A stretch of DNA of 37,857 bases from Anaerolineae bacterium (GCA_022072245.1 JAJVIA010000006.1:1-37857); one strand, 5' to 3'; counted from the first letter of the stretch, positions 16,082 to 26,339 are shown. Numbers and translations are program-made. Notes: generated by a model not told the origin, from the letters alone.

Positions 16082-19000
16082 TCATTTCACGACTTGGGCG
16101 ACTTGATTGCCGACCACATAAATTTGCACGCCGTTGTTGTCGTACACTTGGGTCAAGGCGTCCGCCGCCGCCATCGTTTCAAATTTCTCTACGCCCGCCG
16201 CGCCGTACAAGATGCGTTCCAGCGGCCCAACATAGACCAATGACACATTATAATGGCGCAGCAATTGCAGCGCTTGTTCCGGGTCCGTCGTTTGATAAAT
16301 CGTCGCCACATCGCGGATGCGGTTGTCAACGATTTCACCGGGCAAAAGCGAGTATTGCTGTTTGGTGTGCCAATCCCAACCGATGGGCGTCGGCAGGCCA
16401 GTGTTGATGGAAACGCGATTGCCCCACCGATACAAACTGTCATTCGCTTCGAGAATGACCGGCGAACCTTTGATATTTTCGCGCAGCCATTGAATGGCAT
16501 CGTAATCTTGAATCAAGGCAAGCGCTTGGTCATGCGTGTTGTACACCGCCTGCTTCATGTAATCCAAACCGTTCAGTCCGGGCGCGGAACCCGCCACAAA
16601 ACGGTCGTTCACTTTTGCCCACGCGGCGAACGCGGGATACAACAGTCCAGCGAAAATCAACACCACCGCCAGACCCCACCACGCGGCTTTGACCGTTTGC
16701 AGCGTCGGAGAATCGCCGCCGCTTTTTTGACCCGTTGCGGCATCGGCGACAGGTTGGCGGAACCACAAGGAACGGAATACCAACGCCAAGCCCGCGACAT
16801 TCGCCACCGCGAAAAAGACCCACGCTTGCAGATAAAATTTAAACACCGTATTCATGCGCCCGATGTCGCCCTTGAGCGTAATGACTTCGACCATCACCGT
16901 CAATAGCAATGCCGCAAGCAAAACGAGCGCGAGAAAACGATGAACGAAATGCGTTTCGCGTTCAAATAAAATCCACGCGCCGACGGCAAGAAATGGCACA
17001 GCCAGCGCAAAGACGTACAACTCGAGAAAAAGCAAGCCGACTTCTAGAACCGCCACCGCCGGCACGAAATAAATCCACCACCCTTCCGCGAACGCTTGCA
17101 GCGATATAGTTTTGTTTGCGGCGCGCAATGTGCGCGCGGCGGGATTCAACGCCAAGACGCCGAAATAGGTCGCGGTGAGAAACAAGAAAATGCCATGCAC
17201 GACCAAGTAATCGCTCAAGGTCGTCCGCGCGTCATGCCACAATTCCACGCTCGTGTACGCCGTGCCGTAATTGAGAATGTACGGAAGATAAAACGCCACC
17301 GCCAGCGCAATCAACGCAATCATGCGCCAGCCCAAGCGCCAACCGAACGCGCGCGGGTCGAGCCGCAAACCGTAACGCGTTATGCCCAAGACCCAAGCAA
17401 ACAACATGACGAGAATGAAAATCGCCATTTCGATTGTCACGCGCACGCCCGCCGCGTTTGTGGGCATGACAATGATTGCGATTTGGGCAAACAATAAAAC
17501 GACCAGCCACAAATAGCGTTGAATCAGTTCGCTCCAATTCAAACCGCCGGACGGCAAATCCAACGCGTCATCGCGCGCGGGCGCGCGTTGTTCCGCAAAC
17601 AAACCCACGCCGAGCGCGCAGCCCATCAGCGCGAGATACGTCGGAAAATCCCACGTATTGATGGCGCGCAGCGAACCCAGCACCAGCGCGGCGATAGCGA
17701 GGTCGTACCATTTTAATTGCGCGCGCTGCAACACTGCGTGCGCGGCAAGCCCCAACGCCGCGAGCGTGAACGGCAGAGCCATTAAATGCGCGTGCAAATC
17801 CGCATACACAAACGTAAAGAACGGAAATTCGTTAATCGTGTCGGGAATGATGCGCGTCGCCGTCCAATACCAATTGCCAATCGGCACGGGAATTTCGCTG
17901 CCGCCGAGCCACGTGAGCAGACCGGTTACGTAATTCGAGACGCCGCCCGCGCCGCCATGCGCCTGACCCAAATCGTTCAACCCTTGAAAGAATACGCCGA
18001 CTTGGCCCAGATTGCCGAGAATCAAAACAAAAACGGCGGCGAAAATGCCGGCAGCGACCGCCCGTCGCAAATGCGGGATTTCAAATTCCGCATCCGAAAT
18101 CGCATCTTCCGGCCGCGCGTCATGGGTTCGCGTTCGGGCGACCAGATTGAACGTCACGCCAAACGCGCCGCTCGCGGTCAATGCAAAAAAGGTCGGCAGC
18201 AATAAATTGTAGGCGACTTCGGGGACGACGCCGATAAATTTGGTCAACGTCGCGCTAATGACCTGCCCAAAATAATAATAATTGATGAATCCGCCTTCGA
18301 ACCACGGATTGTACGCCGGGAAATAGGTTGTCTTGATGACGGCATTCAAGTACGCAAAATCCATCGGCTTTTCGCCGCCAAACCACGGATGCCACAAATC
18401 GGGATTGCCATAGCGCAGCGCCAAATCAATGGCAAAGAACGCGAGAAACACGAGTTCGAGACCGAGCAGCAATTTCCAACGCGCGCGCACAAACCTTGAA
18501 AATTCCGCGCGCTGCAACCAGCCCAGCGCCAACGCGCCGAGCGCCAAGAGCGCCAAGACGAGCAGCATGGTCGTCCGTTCAAACGGAAGGACTTGATAAC
18601 TTGCCAGCGTCCACGGCAACCACGCGAACGCGAGGACGCCGAGCGTTTTGGCAAAGGCAAACCCGCGGTCCGTAAATTTGCGGAATGTCAAAAACGCGTA
18701 CGGAAAAGCAATCCAACCGAGCGCCCACAGCATTGCCAGCCACGCGAGCAACGGCATTTGATTTATCCAATCGCGCGGATTGAAAATATCCGACCACGTG
18801 CCGCCCGCGTAATTTGCCGCCGCCAGCGTCGGCGTCATGCGAAAACCATTTTTCGACGCCACCGCGTCAATCGGTTTCAGTTTTTCCAATTCCGACAAAT
18901 CCACGCTGTCCAAAAGTTGCGCCGTCTTGGCGGACGAATAGCGCGGACTCTTTTTGAAAATCAAAACTTTGGGATGGTCGTACACTGTGAACGCTTCATC

Positions 19001-21016
19001 CGACGCGTCGTCGTTAATGACAATGCCGAGCCATTGCGGATACGAAGTAAATTCTTGGATTTTGTCGAAACCGAGTTCGCCGTCAAATAACCATTCGTAA
19101 TATTTGGTCGTCAAGGGATACCGCCGCGGCAAACGCGGAATGGATTGATACAATCGGTTGGACGAAAGCACGATGTAATCAGCTTCGTCGAGCCACGCTT
19201 GCAGCTGCGCGCGTTTTTCGGGTCCATCCTCGCCGTAATTGTCCATCAAGCCATCGCCCGATGAAGTCAATCCTTTGTAACCGCCAAACGGCAGCGGGTC
19301 GTCCCAATGTTCATTTGCAATTACCGCGTCCGGCGGCACATTCGCTTTGAGCCAATTGGACGCGGCAATGCGCGAGACGGGACGCGTATAGATGGACGCG
19401 AACGCGTTCGCCCAGAAAAAAGTATAGCCGACCACAATGCCGATCAACGCGGCAGCGGCGACGCGCGCGCCCAAGCGCCATGGCGCGCGCACGCCCTTGG
19501 CTTGCTCCCACAACCAAAAGACAAAAAAGCCCGCGTAAATGGCAAAGAACGGATACAGCGGCAAATAGTAACGCACCACCAAGACAAATTGTTGACCGAG
19601 ATACAAAAAGAATCCGCCGACCCACAACGCCATCAATAAATGATTCCATTTGCGATAGCGCAAAATTTCATACAGTCCGACGATGAAACCGCCAAACGCG
19701 GCGAGCGCGCCGGGGAAACCCAAACCGTAATTGAAAATGTTGTACAGTGGAAAGAGATACGCGGCGCGGCCCGTCCATTGATGGCTTGGCGGATAATCAA
19801 TCTGGCCGCTAATGAGCTCGCTGATAAATTTCATGTCGTCGAGCCATTTGGGATTGAGCGAAAACAATCCTTTGAAGGCGTACGGCTGCGCGACGCGAAA
19901 CACCAACAGCGACGCGAGCGCGGTCAAAATCAATCCGCCCGCGACATATAGCAGCGCGTTCCAAAAATGCGCGCGCGCCGTCTCATCCGCCGGTGAAACG
20001 TCCGTCGCGCGCGCGCGCGATGCAATTTCAATAATCAGCGGGCCCACCGTCAGCGTCCGCGTCGACGCGTTGGACGCGGGGTCCGCGTTCGCCGCTAACG
20101 CCGCGTCAACGGAATCCGCGTCAGCCGCATACGTTTTTGGTTCGAGCGGCGCGGCGGACGCTTTGAGCGTCACGCGCTGTATCGGATTCAACAACGTCGC
20201 CAAACGCAGTAACGCCGCCAAAACAACAAGCGCCGCGAATGTCGCAAAATTGATGCGCGACGCGACGGCGAGCCCAAACGCCATGCCCGCAAAAATGTAC
20301 GCCCACCGGCCGCGTTTGCCTTCGGCAATGTCCAGCGTGAACCAGAACGCCAGGACGAGCGGCACATTGCCGAACGCGTCCACCGTCATGAAATGCGATT
20401 GTTGAATCGGTAAAACGGCGAGCGCGTACAAGAGCGCGCCAAACAATCCAACCTTTACCCCAAACAAACGGCGGCCGATGAAAAACACCATCAAGCAAGT
20501 GAACAAATCAAACAACGCCGACAAAATGCGCCCGACCATGTGGATATTCCAATAGTCGGTCATGTGTACCATTTCCGCCGTGAGGCGCACAATAAACAGC
20601 GGCGCGGTGCCGTACACAAACGAACCAAAATTATTGTTGTACGGATTCATCGGCGATTCATCCGTATCGAAATATTCGCCGATGGAAGACGGCAAACGAA
20701 TCGCGGACGAAACCATCGTCAAGAAACGTTCGTCGGGATGCAAATGTTGGTCGCCGTCCCACGAGCGAAATGTCAAAACAGTTTGTGAGGGGTCCTCTTT
20801 ATCGGGCGCAAACTCCAGCGCAGGGAAACGCAAAAATGCCGCCAACAGCAAAATGGCGGTCAATGCCAGCGCCACCCAATGGGCGCGCGCCCACGCGACA
20901 TTGCCGCCGTTGTCCGCGTGCGGCGCGGCGACGGCGGGCGCGTCGGTTGATGCGGGCAGATTGTTTTCATCGGACGCGTCGCGCGCGTCCACATTTTCAT
21001 TCCAAGAATCGTTCAT
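16082..21016 (-). CDS. Giant GT39-DUF2298 fusion membrane protein (1644 residues)
   Basis: Two normally separate polytopic modules are joined in one frame. Residues about 1-740 are a GT39/PMT-type glycosyltransferase with a charged N-terminus, a first helix near 46-64, and the acidic loop GDQHLHPDERF (88-98). A lumenal tail includes SNWLKANVPPDAVIANEHWD and ends TVYDHPKVLIFKK. From about residue 755 a DUF2298 module begins with several helices, then EKPMDFAYLNAVIK (about 882), FINYYYFGQVISATLTKF, TINEFPFFTFVYADLHAHL (about 1060), RMNTVFKFYLQAW (about 1390) and the tail QWLRENIKGSPVILEA. The first module is paralogous to the 604-residue GT39 protein at 32569-34383, the second to the next gene. 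The fusion may couple sugar transfer with a DUF2298-dependent step at the outer membrane face. No frameshift is visible at the junction. Confidence 0.92.
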   Translation of the reverse strand: MNDSWNENVDARDASDENNLPASTDAPAVAAPHADNGGNVAWARAHWVALALTAILLLAAFLRFPALEFAPDKEDPSQTVLTFRSWDGDQHLHPDERFLTMVSSAIRLPSSIGEYFDTDESPMNPYNNNFGSFVYGTAPLFIVRLTAEMVHMTDYWNIHMVGRILSALFDLFTCLMVFFIGRRLFGVKVGLFGALLYALAVLPIQQSHFMTVDAFGNVPLVLAFWFTLDIAEGKRGRWAYIFAGMAFGLAVASRINFATFAALVVLAALLRLATLLNPIQRVTLKASAAPLEPKTYAADADSVDAALAANADPASNASTRTLTVGPLIIEIASRARATDVSPADETARAHFWNALLYVAGGLILTALASLLVFRVAQPYAFKGLFSLNPKWLDDMKFISELISGQIDYPPSHQWTGRAAYLFPLYNIFNYGLGFPGALAAFGGFIVGLYEILRYRKWNHLLMALWVGGFFLYLGQQFVLVVRYYLPLYPFFAIYAGFFVFWLWEQAKGVRAPWRLGARVAAAALIGIVVGYTFFWANAFASIYTRPVSRIAASNWLKANVPPDAVIANEHWDDPLPFGGYKGLTSSGDGLMDNYGEDGPEKRAQLQAWLDEADYIVLSSNRLYQSIPRLPRRYPLTTKYYEWLFDGELGFDKIQEFTSYPQWLGIVINDDASDEAFTVYDHPKVLIFKKSPRYSSAKTAQLLDSVDLSELEKLKPIDAVASKNGFRMTPTLAAANYAGGTWSDIFNPRDWINQMPLLAWLAMLWALGWIAFPYAFLTFRKFTDRGFAFAKTLGVLAFAWLPWTLASYQVLPFERTTMLLVLALLALGALALGWLQRAEFSRFVRARWKLLLGLELVFLAFFAIDLALRYGNPDLWHPWFGGEKPMDFAYLNAVIKTTYFPAYNPWFEGGFINYYYFGQVISATLTKFIGVVPEVAYNLLLPTFFALTASGAFGVTFNLVARTRTHDARPEDAISDAEFEIPHLRRAVAAGIFAAVFVLILGNLGQVGVFFQGLNDLGQAHGGAGGVSNYVTGLLTWLGGSEIPVPIGNWYWTATRIIPDTINEFPFFTFVYADLHAHLMALPFTLAALGLAAHAVLQRAQLKWYDLAIAALVLGSLRAINTWDFPTYLALMGCALGVGLFAEQRAPARDDALDLPSGGLNWSELIQRYLWLVVLLFAQIAIIVMPTNAAGVRVTIEMAIFILVMLFAWVLGITRYGLRLDPRAFGWRLGWRMIALIALAVAFYLPYILNYGTAYTSVELWHDARTTLSDYLVVHGIFLFLTATYFGVLALNPAARTLRAANKTISLQAFAEGWWIYFVPAVAVLEVGLLFLELYVFALAVPFLAVGAWILFERETHFVHRFLALVLLAALLLTVMVEVITLKGDIGRMNTVFKFYLQAWVFFAVANVAGLALVFRSLWFRQPVADAATGQKSGGDSPTLQTVKAAWWGLAVVLIFAGLLYPAFAAWAKVNDRFVAGSAPGLNGLDYMKQAVYNTHDQALALIQDYDAIQWLRENIKGSPVILEANDSLYRWGNRVSINTGLPTPIGWDWHTKQQYSLLPGEIVDNRIRDVATIYQTTDPEQALQLLRHYNVSLVYVGPLERILYGAAGVEKFETMAAADALTQVYDNNGVQIYVVGNQVAQVVK

Positions 21017-21028
21017 GCGTTATCACAA

Positions 21029-21048
21029 GCGGGAAAATTTTATCCCGC
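21029..21048. repeat. Intercistronic hairpin in the glycan cluster
   Basis: GCGGGA (21029-21034) pairs with TCCCGC (21043-21048) around an AT-rich 8-base loop, in the 48-bp gap between two cluster genes. No T-tract follows on the minus strand, so it is more likely an mRNA processing or stability element than a terminator. Confidence 0.4.
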
Positions 21049-21064
21049 GCGTATGAATGGCAGA

Positions 21065-23374
21065 TTAGGGCGTGTTGACTTGATAAATAATAAAGAGCAA
21101 TTTACCGTCGGGCTTGTCAAAACGGCGCACCGTGCCGCCCGGAAAAGCCGCCTGGACGATTGGCAATTCTTGTTCGCGCGCCGGAACAAAGACAAAGAGA
21201 GCCGGACGCGCGGGCTGCGCAAACGCCAAATCTTTCGCGCTGGTAATCGGTTCGACAACATCTTGGCCGCGGAGCTGCGGCATCAAAAATTTCCGCGAAC
21301 CGATATTCAGATAAATGTACGGCGGCGCGACAAAATACACGCGATACTTGTCATGGCGCTGTTGCAGATATTGCGTCATTGCGCCAATGACCCAATTCGG
21401 CTCGCCGCCATACGCATAGCGCGGCGTGTACGCAATAAAGTAAAACGCCAAGCCCCACGCCGCAATCAACAACACCAGCGCCGCGACCGCCCAACGCCGC
21501 ACGCGCGTCAAAGGGCGCAAAACTTGGGCGGCTAATTCAAACAATTTATCCAAACCGCACGCGACAAAAAACAGCGCGGGAATCGTCACGATGATAAAAC
21601 TCGGACTCGTGGGCGGATTCTCCAACAAGGTACTGCCAAAAAACACGCCAAGAAATAGCCAGATAAACATCAGGGCGTAATTTTTTTTGCGCCATTGGAA
21701 CAAGCTATAAACGATTCCAAAAACAAAGAACATGCCCGACAGCGGGTCCAAAAGCGGCAAGCCCGTACCAAACCAATTGGTCGGGTCCGGCAGCGCGTTG
21801 AACGCGGAAAAAGAACGCCGCACTTGTTCCAACATTACGGCGGCGCCGGTCTTGCCGCTTTCGATTTGTTTTTCAAACCAGCCCGATTGAAAAATGCCGC
21901 GCTGCGCGAGCCGCGCCATGAAATCGTTCGGATGCAGATAAAAGAAATACAACAAAGGTCCCGCCACAATCAACGCGCCCAAAGCCAGCCAGCCAAAATT
22001 TTCAAGATTTTTTATAATCACGTCGCGCTGCGTGAGCAGCAAATAGATGCCAAACACAATCACCACAAGCGGAATCAAGCGCGCGCCGTGATAAAAATAA
22101 AGCGCCAGCCCCAGCGCCATGCCCGCCAATGCAAAATAGACGGCGCGCCGCGATTCCAAGCCCACATAGAGCAGCAGCAGTACAAGCGGCGCAAACACGG
22201 CGTCAAAGATATTGTTGAGCGCAATGCGGCTAAAGTGAATGTGAAAATCAAACACCGCGAGCAGCGCGGCAGTGAGCAGCGCGAGCCGCGCCGAAAAAAG
22301 GCGGCGTATCAAAAGGTACGCGAGCAACACGCTGAGCGTTCCCGCCAACACGCTAGAAAGGCGCAAACCAAAAACAGTTGGACCGAGAAAATGCAGCGCA
22401 AAGGATTGAACAAAAAAATAGAGCGTGCCGTGCGACAACCAACCGGTGATAAAAGGATTTTGCAGTTGCCCATTCAAAACGGCGAGCGCCTCGGCGCCCA
22501 TCTCGCCTTCATCGCCGCCAAAAATTCCGGGAATCCACGCCAAGCGCCAATAGCGCGCCACAAACGCGACCGCCATAATCACGCCCAGCAAAAACAATTC
22601 CACGCGGCGCCGCCACAGCCGCTGTCCGAACGCGCGCAAGCCGCGCCCCGCGCCCGTTCGCAAACGCGCGACGATGGCGCGCCACGGCACAAACGCGCTG
22701 CCGTACAACGCGCACGCGCCAAGCCAGAGAATGATATTTGCAGTTTGCGGCGCGTTCCAAACCGTCGTCGCGCCCACAAACGCCGCGATAACGGCGCCCA
22801 AAGCCGCCAACACAATCATCGCCAGACGGATGCGGCTCGCGCGGGGCGAATCCTTTATCGCGCTTGGAACGCGCTCGGGGTCGGGCGCGTCGGAATCCAA
22901 CGCCCATACCAACGCGCCAAAACCGAGCGCCGCGAACAAATAGGCGTACGCGCCATTCGAAAATGTCTTGTCGTTTGTAAAAGCCAGCTGCGCGTACAAT
23001 GCCAGCCCGACCGCGCCAAACAAACACCCAACCGCCAGCCAGGACACCTTGTCCGCGCGGCGCGCAAAACGCGCGCGCCAATTTGTTCGCGCGCGCTGCC
23101 GCCACGTCGCATCGTACCGCACCGCAATGCGCGTCGCGCCCAGCGTGATGCGCCAACCGCTTGGCGCTGCCGCGTCCGCCGCGCGCGGCGCATTTTGTTT
23201 GGCGCGCCAAGTCCAGCCCCCCGTCAAGAGCGCGCCAACCACGATGCCGCCGCTCACCAACAGAATCATCGTGACCAGCCCATAGCGGTCCGGCATGAGC
23301 CAACGCCCGATGAGGATGCCGAGCAACAACCCCAACGCAAGTAACCCGACCGAAATCAAATGGCGGTGATTCAT
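21065..23374 (-). CDS. GT39-type membrane glycosyltransferase with extra N-terminal helices
   Basis: The 769-residue product has about 250 N-terminal residues containing several extra membrane helices (two near 6-25 and 36-54, more near 110-235). The GT39 module follows. It is marked by WIPGIFGGDEGEMGAEALAVLNG (about 280-302), where the Gly-Gly-Asp-Glu loop corresponds to the catalytic acidic site. Next come NPFITGWLSHGTLYFF and LLAVFDFHIHFSRIALNN, which resemble the ArnT/PMT core. The soluble C-terminus contains MTQYLQQRHDKYRVYFVAPP. It should transfer a sugar from a polyprenyl-phosphate donor at the outer membrane face; the acceptor is unknown. The start at ATG 23372-23374 lacks an obvious ribosome-binding site but lies just below a possible extended -10 promoter. 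Confidence 0.87.
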   Translation of the reverse strand: MNHRHLISVGLLALGLLLGILIGRWLMPDRYGLVTMILLVSGGIVVGALLTGGWTWRAKQNAPRAADAAAPSGWRITLGATRIAVRYDATWRQRARTNWRARFARRADKVSWLAVGCLFGAVGLALYAQLAFTNDKTFSNGAYAYLFAALGFGALVWALDSDAPDPERVPSAIKDSPRASRIRLAMIVLAALGAVIAAFVGATTVWNAPQTANIILWLGACALYGSAFVPWRAIVARLRTGAGRGLRAFGQRLWRRRVELFLLGVIMAVAFVARYWRLAWIPGIFGGDEGEMGAEALAVLNGQLQNPFITGWLSHGTLYFFVQSFALHFLGPTVFGLRLSSVLAGTLSVLLAYLLIRRLFSARLALLTAALLAVFDFHIHFSRIALNNIFDAVFAPLVLLLLYVGLESRRAVYFALAGMALGLALYFYHGARLIPLVVIVFGIYLLLTQRDVIIKNLENFGWLALGALIVAGPLLYFFYLHPNDFMARLAQRGIFQSGWFEKQIESGKTGAAVMLEQVRRSFSAFNALPDPTNWFGTGLPLLDPLSGMFFVFGIVYSLFQWRKKNYALMFIWLFLGVFFGSTLLENPPTSPSFIIVTIPALFFVACGLDKLFELAAQVLRPLTRVRRWAVAALVLLIAAWGLAFYFIAYTPRYAYGGEPNWVIGAMTQYLQQRHDKYRVYFVAPPYIYLNIGSRKFLMPQLRGQDVVEPITSAKDLAFAQPARPALFVFVPAREQELPIVQAAFPGGTVRRFDKPDGKLLFIIYQVNTP

Positions 23375-23391
23375 GGCAATCGAGACGACGA

Positions 23392-23400
23392 ATTATAGCA
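23392..23400 (-). promoter_or_regulatory. Possible internal promoter (extended -10) in the glycan cluster
   Basis: The minus strand reads TGCTATAAT, a perfect extended -10 (TGnTATAAT), in the 46-bp gap before the 769-residue GT39 gene. No -35 is recognisable. The start point would lie only about 11 bases before the start codon, giving a very short leader. Confidence 0.4.
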
Positions 23401-23420
23401 CAGCCAATTTGAGCGCGCGG

Positions 23421-25448
23421 CTATTCGATGCGCGTAAAAAACGCCACAAAATCGCGGCCGGGCGTTTTGGAATCCACGCGCACCGCGACGCCTGACGGAT
23501 ATAATTTTTCCAACTGCGCCAACGAAACCGTATCTTGGTTTTTCAACACGTACAATTTTGGCGCGGGGTCGCGCGCCTGTTCTACAAATTGCCGTTCATT
23601 TTCAACCAGATGACTTTGGAAATCAAAATTGCCCAAATGAATCCCCACCGCGCGATAGTCCACCCAATGCGGCGCGGACACAACGTAAATGTGTTCCCAA
23701 TCGTTATTCTTTTCCGCAAACACGCGCAGCGCGTCCGCAATCTCGGTGGAATTCCACGCCGCGCGGCGATATTCATCGTCGTACTTGGTAAAATACAAAT
23801 TGAAATTCGTCAGCAATATGCCCACCAAAACAACGCCGACCAAAAACGCGCCGAGCGTTTCCGAACCCGCGCGCGCAAACAATTTGTAACTCCACGCCAA
23901 CGGCAACGCGGCGAGAAGCATGATCAACGGCGCGACGCCGCCCGCGCGCACGACGCTCGGATTTTCTTCGGGAAAGGCAAACGCCAGCGTGGAAGGCAGC
24001 AATAAAATAAAGACGGCGCTAAAAATCAGCGCGAAAGGATATTCGCGAAAGCGCAGCAAACGATACAGCGCATACAACACGCCCGCCAACAGACACGCGC
24101 CCAACAAAAAATCAACCGCCGGCGCGTTCGGCAGCGAATTCACCCACACCACATCGCCGCGCACATTGAACATGCCGAACGCGCGCAGATTGTTATCCAA
24201 AAAAATGAGCGGCGGATTGCCTTGCACCGGAACTTCGAGCGAAGTCAAACGCGTAGCCATGCGATACGCAAACCGGTCGGGATGCGCGGAAATATAACCC
24301 AACAACGGCGCGCACACGAGCAGCGCCGCGCCAAACAACAAGACCGCGTTCAGAACATAACGCCGCGTTCCGTTCGCGGTGACGTTGAAATCGTACAAAC
24401 GCCACACGACCAGCCACGCCAGCGTCAAACCGACGACGACGCGAAACGGACTATAGCCGTTCAAGCCGACGCCCAGCAAAATGCCCGCGAGTAAAAAATC
24501 GTTGCGCGTTTGCCGTCGCAGCGCGCGCAGCAAAAAAAATAAAGTCCACGCGACAAATAACGGCGCAAGCGGATAACGCAAGCCGATGCGCGCAATGGCA
24601 AGGGGAAAGATGCTGACGGCAAACAGGAACGCGGCGAGCAAACCCACTTTAGCGTCGAACATTTCGCGCGCGAGCAAAAACACCGCCGGAAGCGTCAACA
24701 CGCCCGCCGTCGCGCCGACAATTTTTAACGCGAGCATGTCGAGCGGCGCCAGCCCCAGCCACACCACCAGCGCGTTCGCATAAAATTGTAACGGTTCGCG
24801 CCCCGTGTTGCGCTCAAAGAAAACCGAAAACTTGCCGTGCAAAATATCGTACGTGTCGAGAATTTTTTCCGCGTGGTCGCTCGTCATTTCGGCGGGCAGC
24901 GCGTCGAGCCGATAAAAATAAAAAAACGCGCCGAGCGCCATGACGCCCAACAATGCAATGAGCAGCCACCGCGCGCGCTGACCCCGTTTGTCCTTGCGCC
25001 GCAGCGCGGCAATTTTCGCGCGCGCCGTATCCCAACCCGCCAGCGGCGAACCTTCCCAAAACGCGATAAAAAAGAGGATGAGACAAGTCGCCCACGCGGA
25101 AACGCCGAGCGGCGTAAAAACATTCGCGCGCGCCTCGAAAAACGCAATGAGCGCAAACACAAAAGCGGGCAACGCAAATAGCGCGCGCGCGGGATTCGGC
25201 GGCGGCGCCGGCGTTACCGCGCGCATCGGCGGACGCAATGCGAGCGCAAAGAGCGAACCGCTGCGACTGTACGCGGCGAGGAGCAGCAGCAGCGCGCTGA
25301 AATATGCCAGACCCGCAGCCAGCGTCGCGCCATTTTCATAAATGACGCGCTGCGTCAAAAACGCGACGAGTAACCCAACCGTGAATAACGCCAGGGCAAC
25401 CCATTCGTGACGATGGGCGGAGGTGAGACGAACGCGAACATGCGGCAT
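23421..25448 (-). CDS. GT39-type membrane glycosyltransferase
   Basis: This 675-residue protein has about 12 membrane helices. Four helices precede the GT39 core, which begins near residue 180 with RLDALPAEMTSDHAEKILDTY. The Asp in the Thr-Ser-Asp-His loop stands at the position of the catalytic acid. The motifs NTGREPLQFYANALVVWLGL and FPLAIARIGLRYPLAPLF follow, typical of the PMT/ArnT superfamily. The C-terminal soluble part (about 580-675) contains VFAEKNNDWEHIYVVSAPHW, the same kind of lumenal module as in its neighbours. It starts 45 bp after the methyltransferase gene and no promoter is seen there, so it is probably co-transcribed with the upstream genes. Donor and acceptor are unknown. 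Confidence 0.87.
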   Translation of the reverse strand: MPHVRVRLTSAHRHEWVALALFTVGLLVAFLTQRVIYENGATLAAGLAYFSALLLLLAAYSRSGSLFALALRPPMRAVTPAPPPNPARALFALPAFVFALIAFFEARANVFTPLGVSAWATCLILFFIAFWEGSPLAGWDTARAKIAALRRKDKRGQRARWLLIALLGVMALGAFFYFYRLDALPAEMTSDHAEKILDTYDILHGKFSVFFERNTGREPLQFYANALVVWLGLAPLDMLALKIVGATAGVLTLPAVFLLAREMFDAKVGLLAAFLFAVSIFPLAIARIGLRYPLAPLFVAWTLFFLLRALRRQTRNDFLLAGILLGVGLNGYSPFRVVVGLTLAWLVVWRLYDFNVTANGTRRYVLNAVLLFGAALLVCAPLLGYISAHPDRFAYRMATRLTSLEVPVQGNPPLIFLDNNLRAFGMFNVRGDVVWVNSLPNAPAVDFLLGACLLAGVLYALYRLLRFREYPFALIFSAVFILLLPSTLAFAFPEENPSVVRAGGVAPLIMLLAALPLAWSYKLFARAGSETLGAFLVGVVLVGILLTNFNLYFTKYDDEYRRAAWNSTEIADALRVFAEKNNDWEHIYVVSAPHWVDYRAVGIHLGNFDFQSHLVENERQFVEQARDPAPKLYVLKNQDTVSLAQLEKLYPSGVAVRVDSKTPGRDFVAFFTRIE

Positions 25449-25493
25449 GGAAAAAACAGGCGGAACGAACGGAGTAAATTTTTTGCTTGAACG

Positions 25494-26339
25494 TCAAGCG
25501 GGTTTGCGGAGCGCCAACGCATTAATCATGAACGACGTATCTGCGGGCAAATCCTCGTTGAAATGGTCAATCCAATTAAACAAGCGCAAACCCAAACGCA
25601 CCGGATTCAACGCCGACGGCTGGGCGGTTTCGCCGCCAAAACGGTCCGCCGCCGCGCGCATATTTTCGGGCAACATTCCCTTTTCAAACAGCGGTTTGCC
25701 CAACCCATACACCAGATTGTGCGCGAACGGAAAACAGTAATGCAGAATCGGATAAAACTCGCGCAGCTCAAAGCCGGCGCGCGCGACCAGCGCCTTGATT
25801 TCGTCGGGATAATACAAGCGTTCGTGATTCGCCCAAATGCCCGCTAAAGCGCCGCGCTGAATGTGCGTATGAAAAACAGTTTCGAGCGTTTTATTGATGG
25901 GGTCCCACCAAAACGGATAATTGTGATTCGGCACGGTGAGAAAGAGCAAACCGCCGGGTTTCAAGACGCGTTTGATTTCATTCAAGCCGCCCCAATCGTC
26001 GGGCAAATGTTCCAACACTTCGCTGAAAATAATTTTGTCGAATGTGTCGTTCGGAAACGGCAGCGGGTCAATGTAACTGCGCGCCACGCTCGCGCCGCGC
26101 GGGCGATTTTCCGCCAGCGCGATTTCCAAATGCTCGAAATCCAAATCCACGCCAAACAATTTGCACGGCGCGAGTTCGCTCACATATTTCATGAAAAAGC
26201 CGCGCCCGCAGCCCGCATCCAACACCACATCCGTCGGCTGAAAATCCAACGCGCGAAACAGATAGCGCACGCGGCGTTTGAAACCCATGTCCGCTTCGTT
26301 TTGCAGCAGGCGCATCAAGCGCGCTTGGTCAATGCTCAT
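25494..26339 (-). CDS. Class I SAM-dependent methyltransferase
   Basis: The 281-residue soluble protein has a Rossmann-type methyltransferase fold. Motif I is VVLDAGCGRGFFMKYV (38-53), the acidic residue after strand two lies in GVDLD (63-67), and a later FSEVLEHLPDDWG plus LKPGGLLFLTVPN complete the Methyltransf_11/25-type core. The C-terminal 100 residues (YPILHYCFPFAHNLVYGLGK) are hydrophobic and may touch the membrane. Its ATG overlaps the TGA of the GT4 gene by 4 bp, so the two are probably translated together. Within this cluster the likely substrate is a sugar on a lipid carrier or a lipid precursor, but that is inference from context. N-, O- or C-methylation cannot be told from sequence. 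Confidence 0.9.
   Translation of the reverse strand: MSIDQARLMRLLQNEADMGFKRRVRYLFRALDFQPTDVVLDAGCGRGFFMKYVSELAPCKLFGVDLDFEHLEIALAENRPRGASVARSYIDPLPFPNDTFDKIIFSEVLEHLPDDWGGLNEIKRVLKPGGLLFLTVPNHNYPFWWDPINKTLETVFHTHIQRGALAGIWANHERLYYPDEIKALVARAGFELREFYPILHYCFPFAHNLVYGLGKPLFEKGMLPENMRAAADRFGGETAQPSALNPVRLGLRLFNWIDHFNEDLPADTSFMINALALRKPA

Noticed and set aside
21695-23344. 549-codon open frame on the plus strand, antisense to the 769-residue GT39 gene
   Set aside because: The product is an unstructured Arg/Gln/His/Lys-rich string with no family resemblance and no ribosome-binding site. It arises from the GCG/CGC-rich codon use of the real minus-strand gene.
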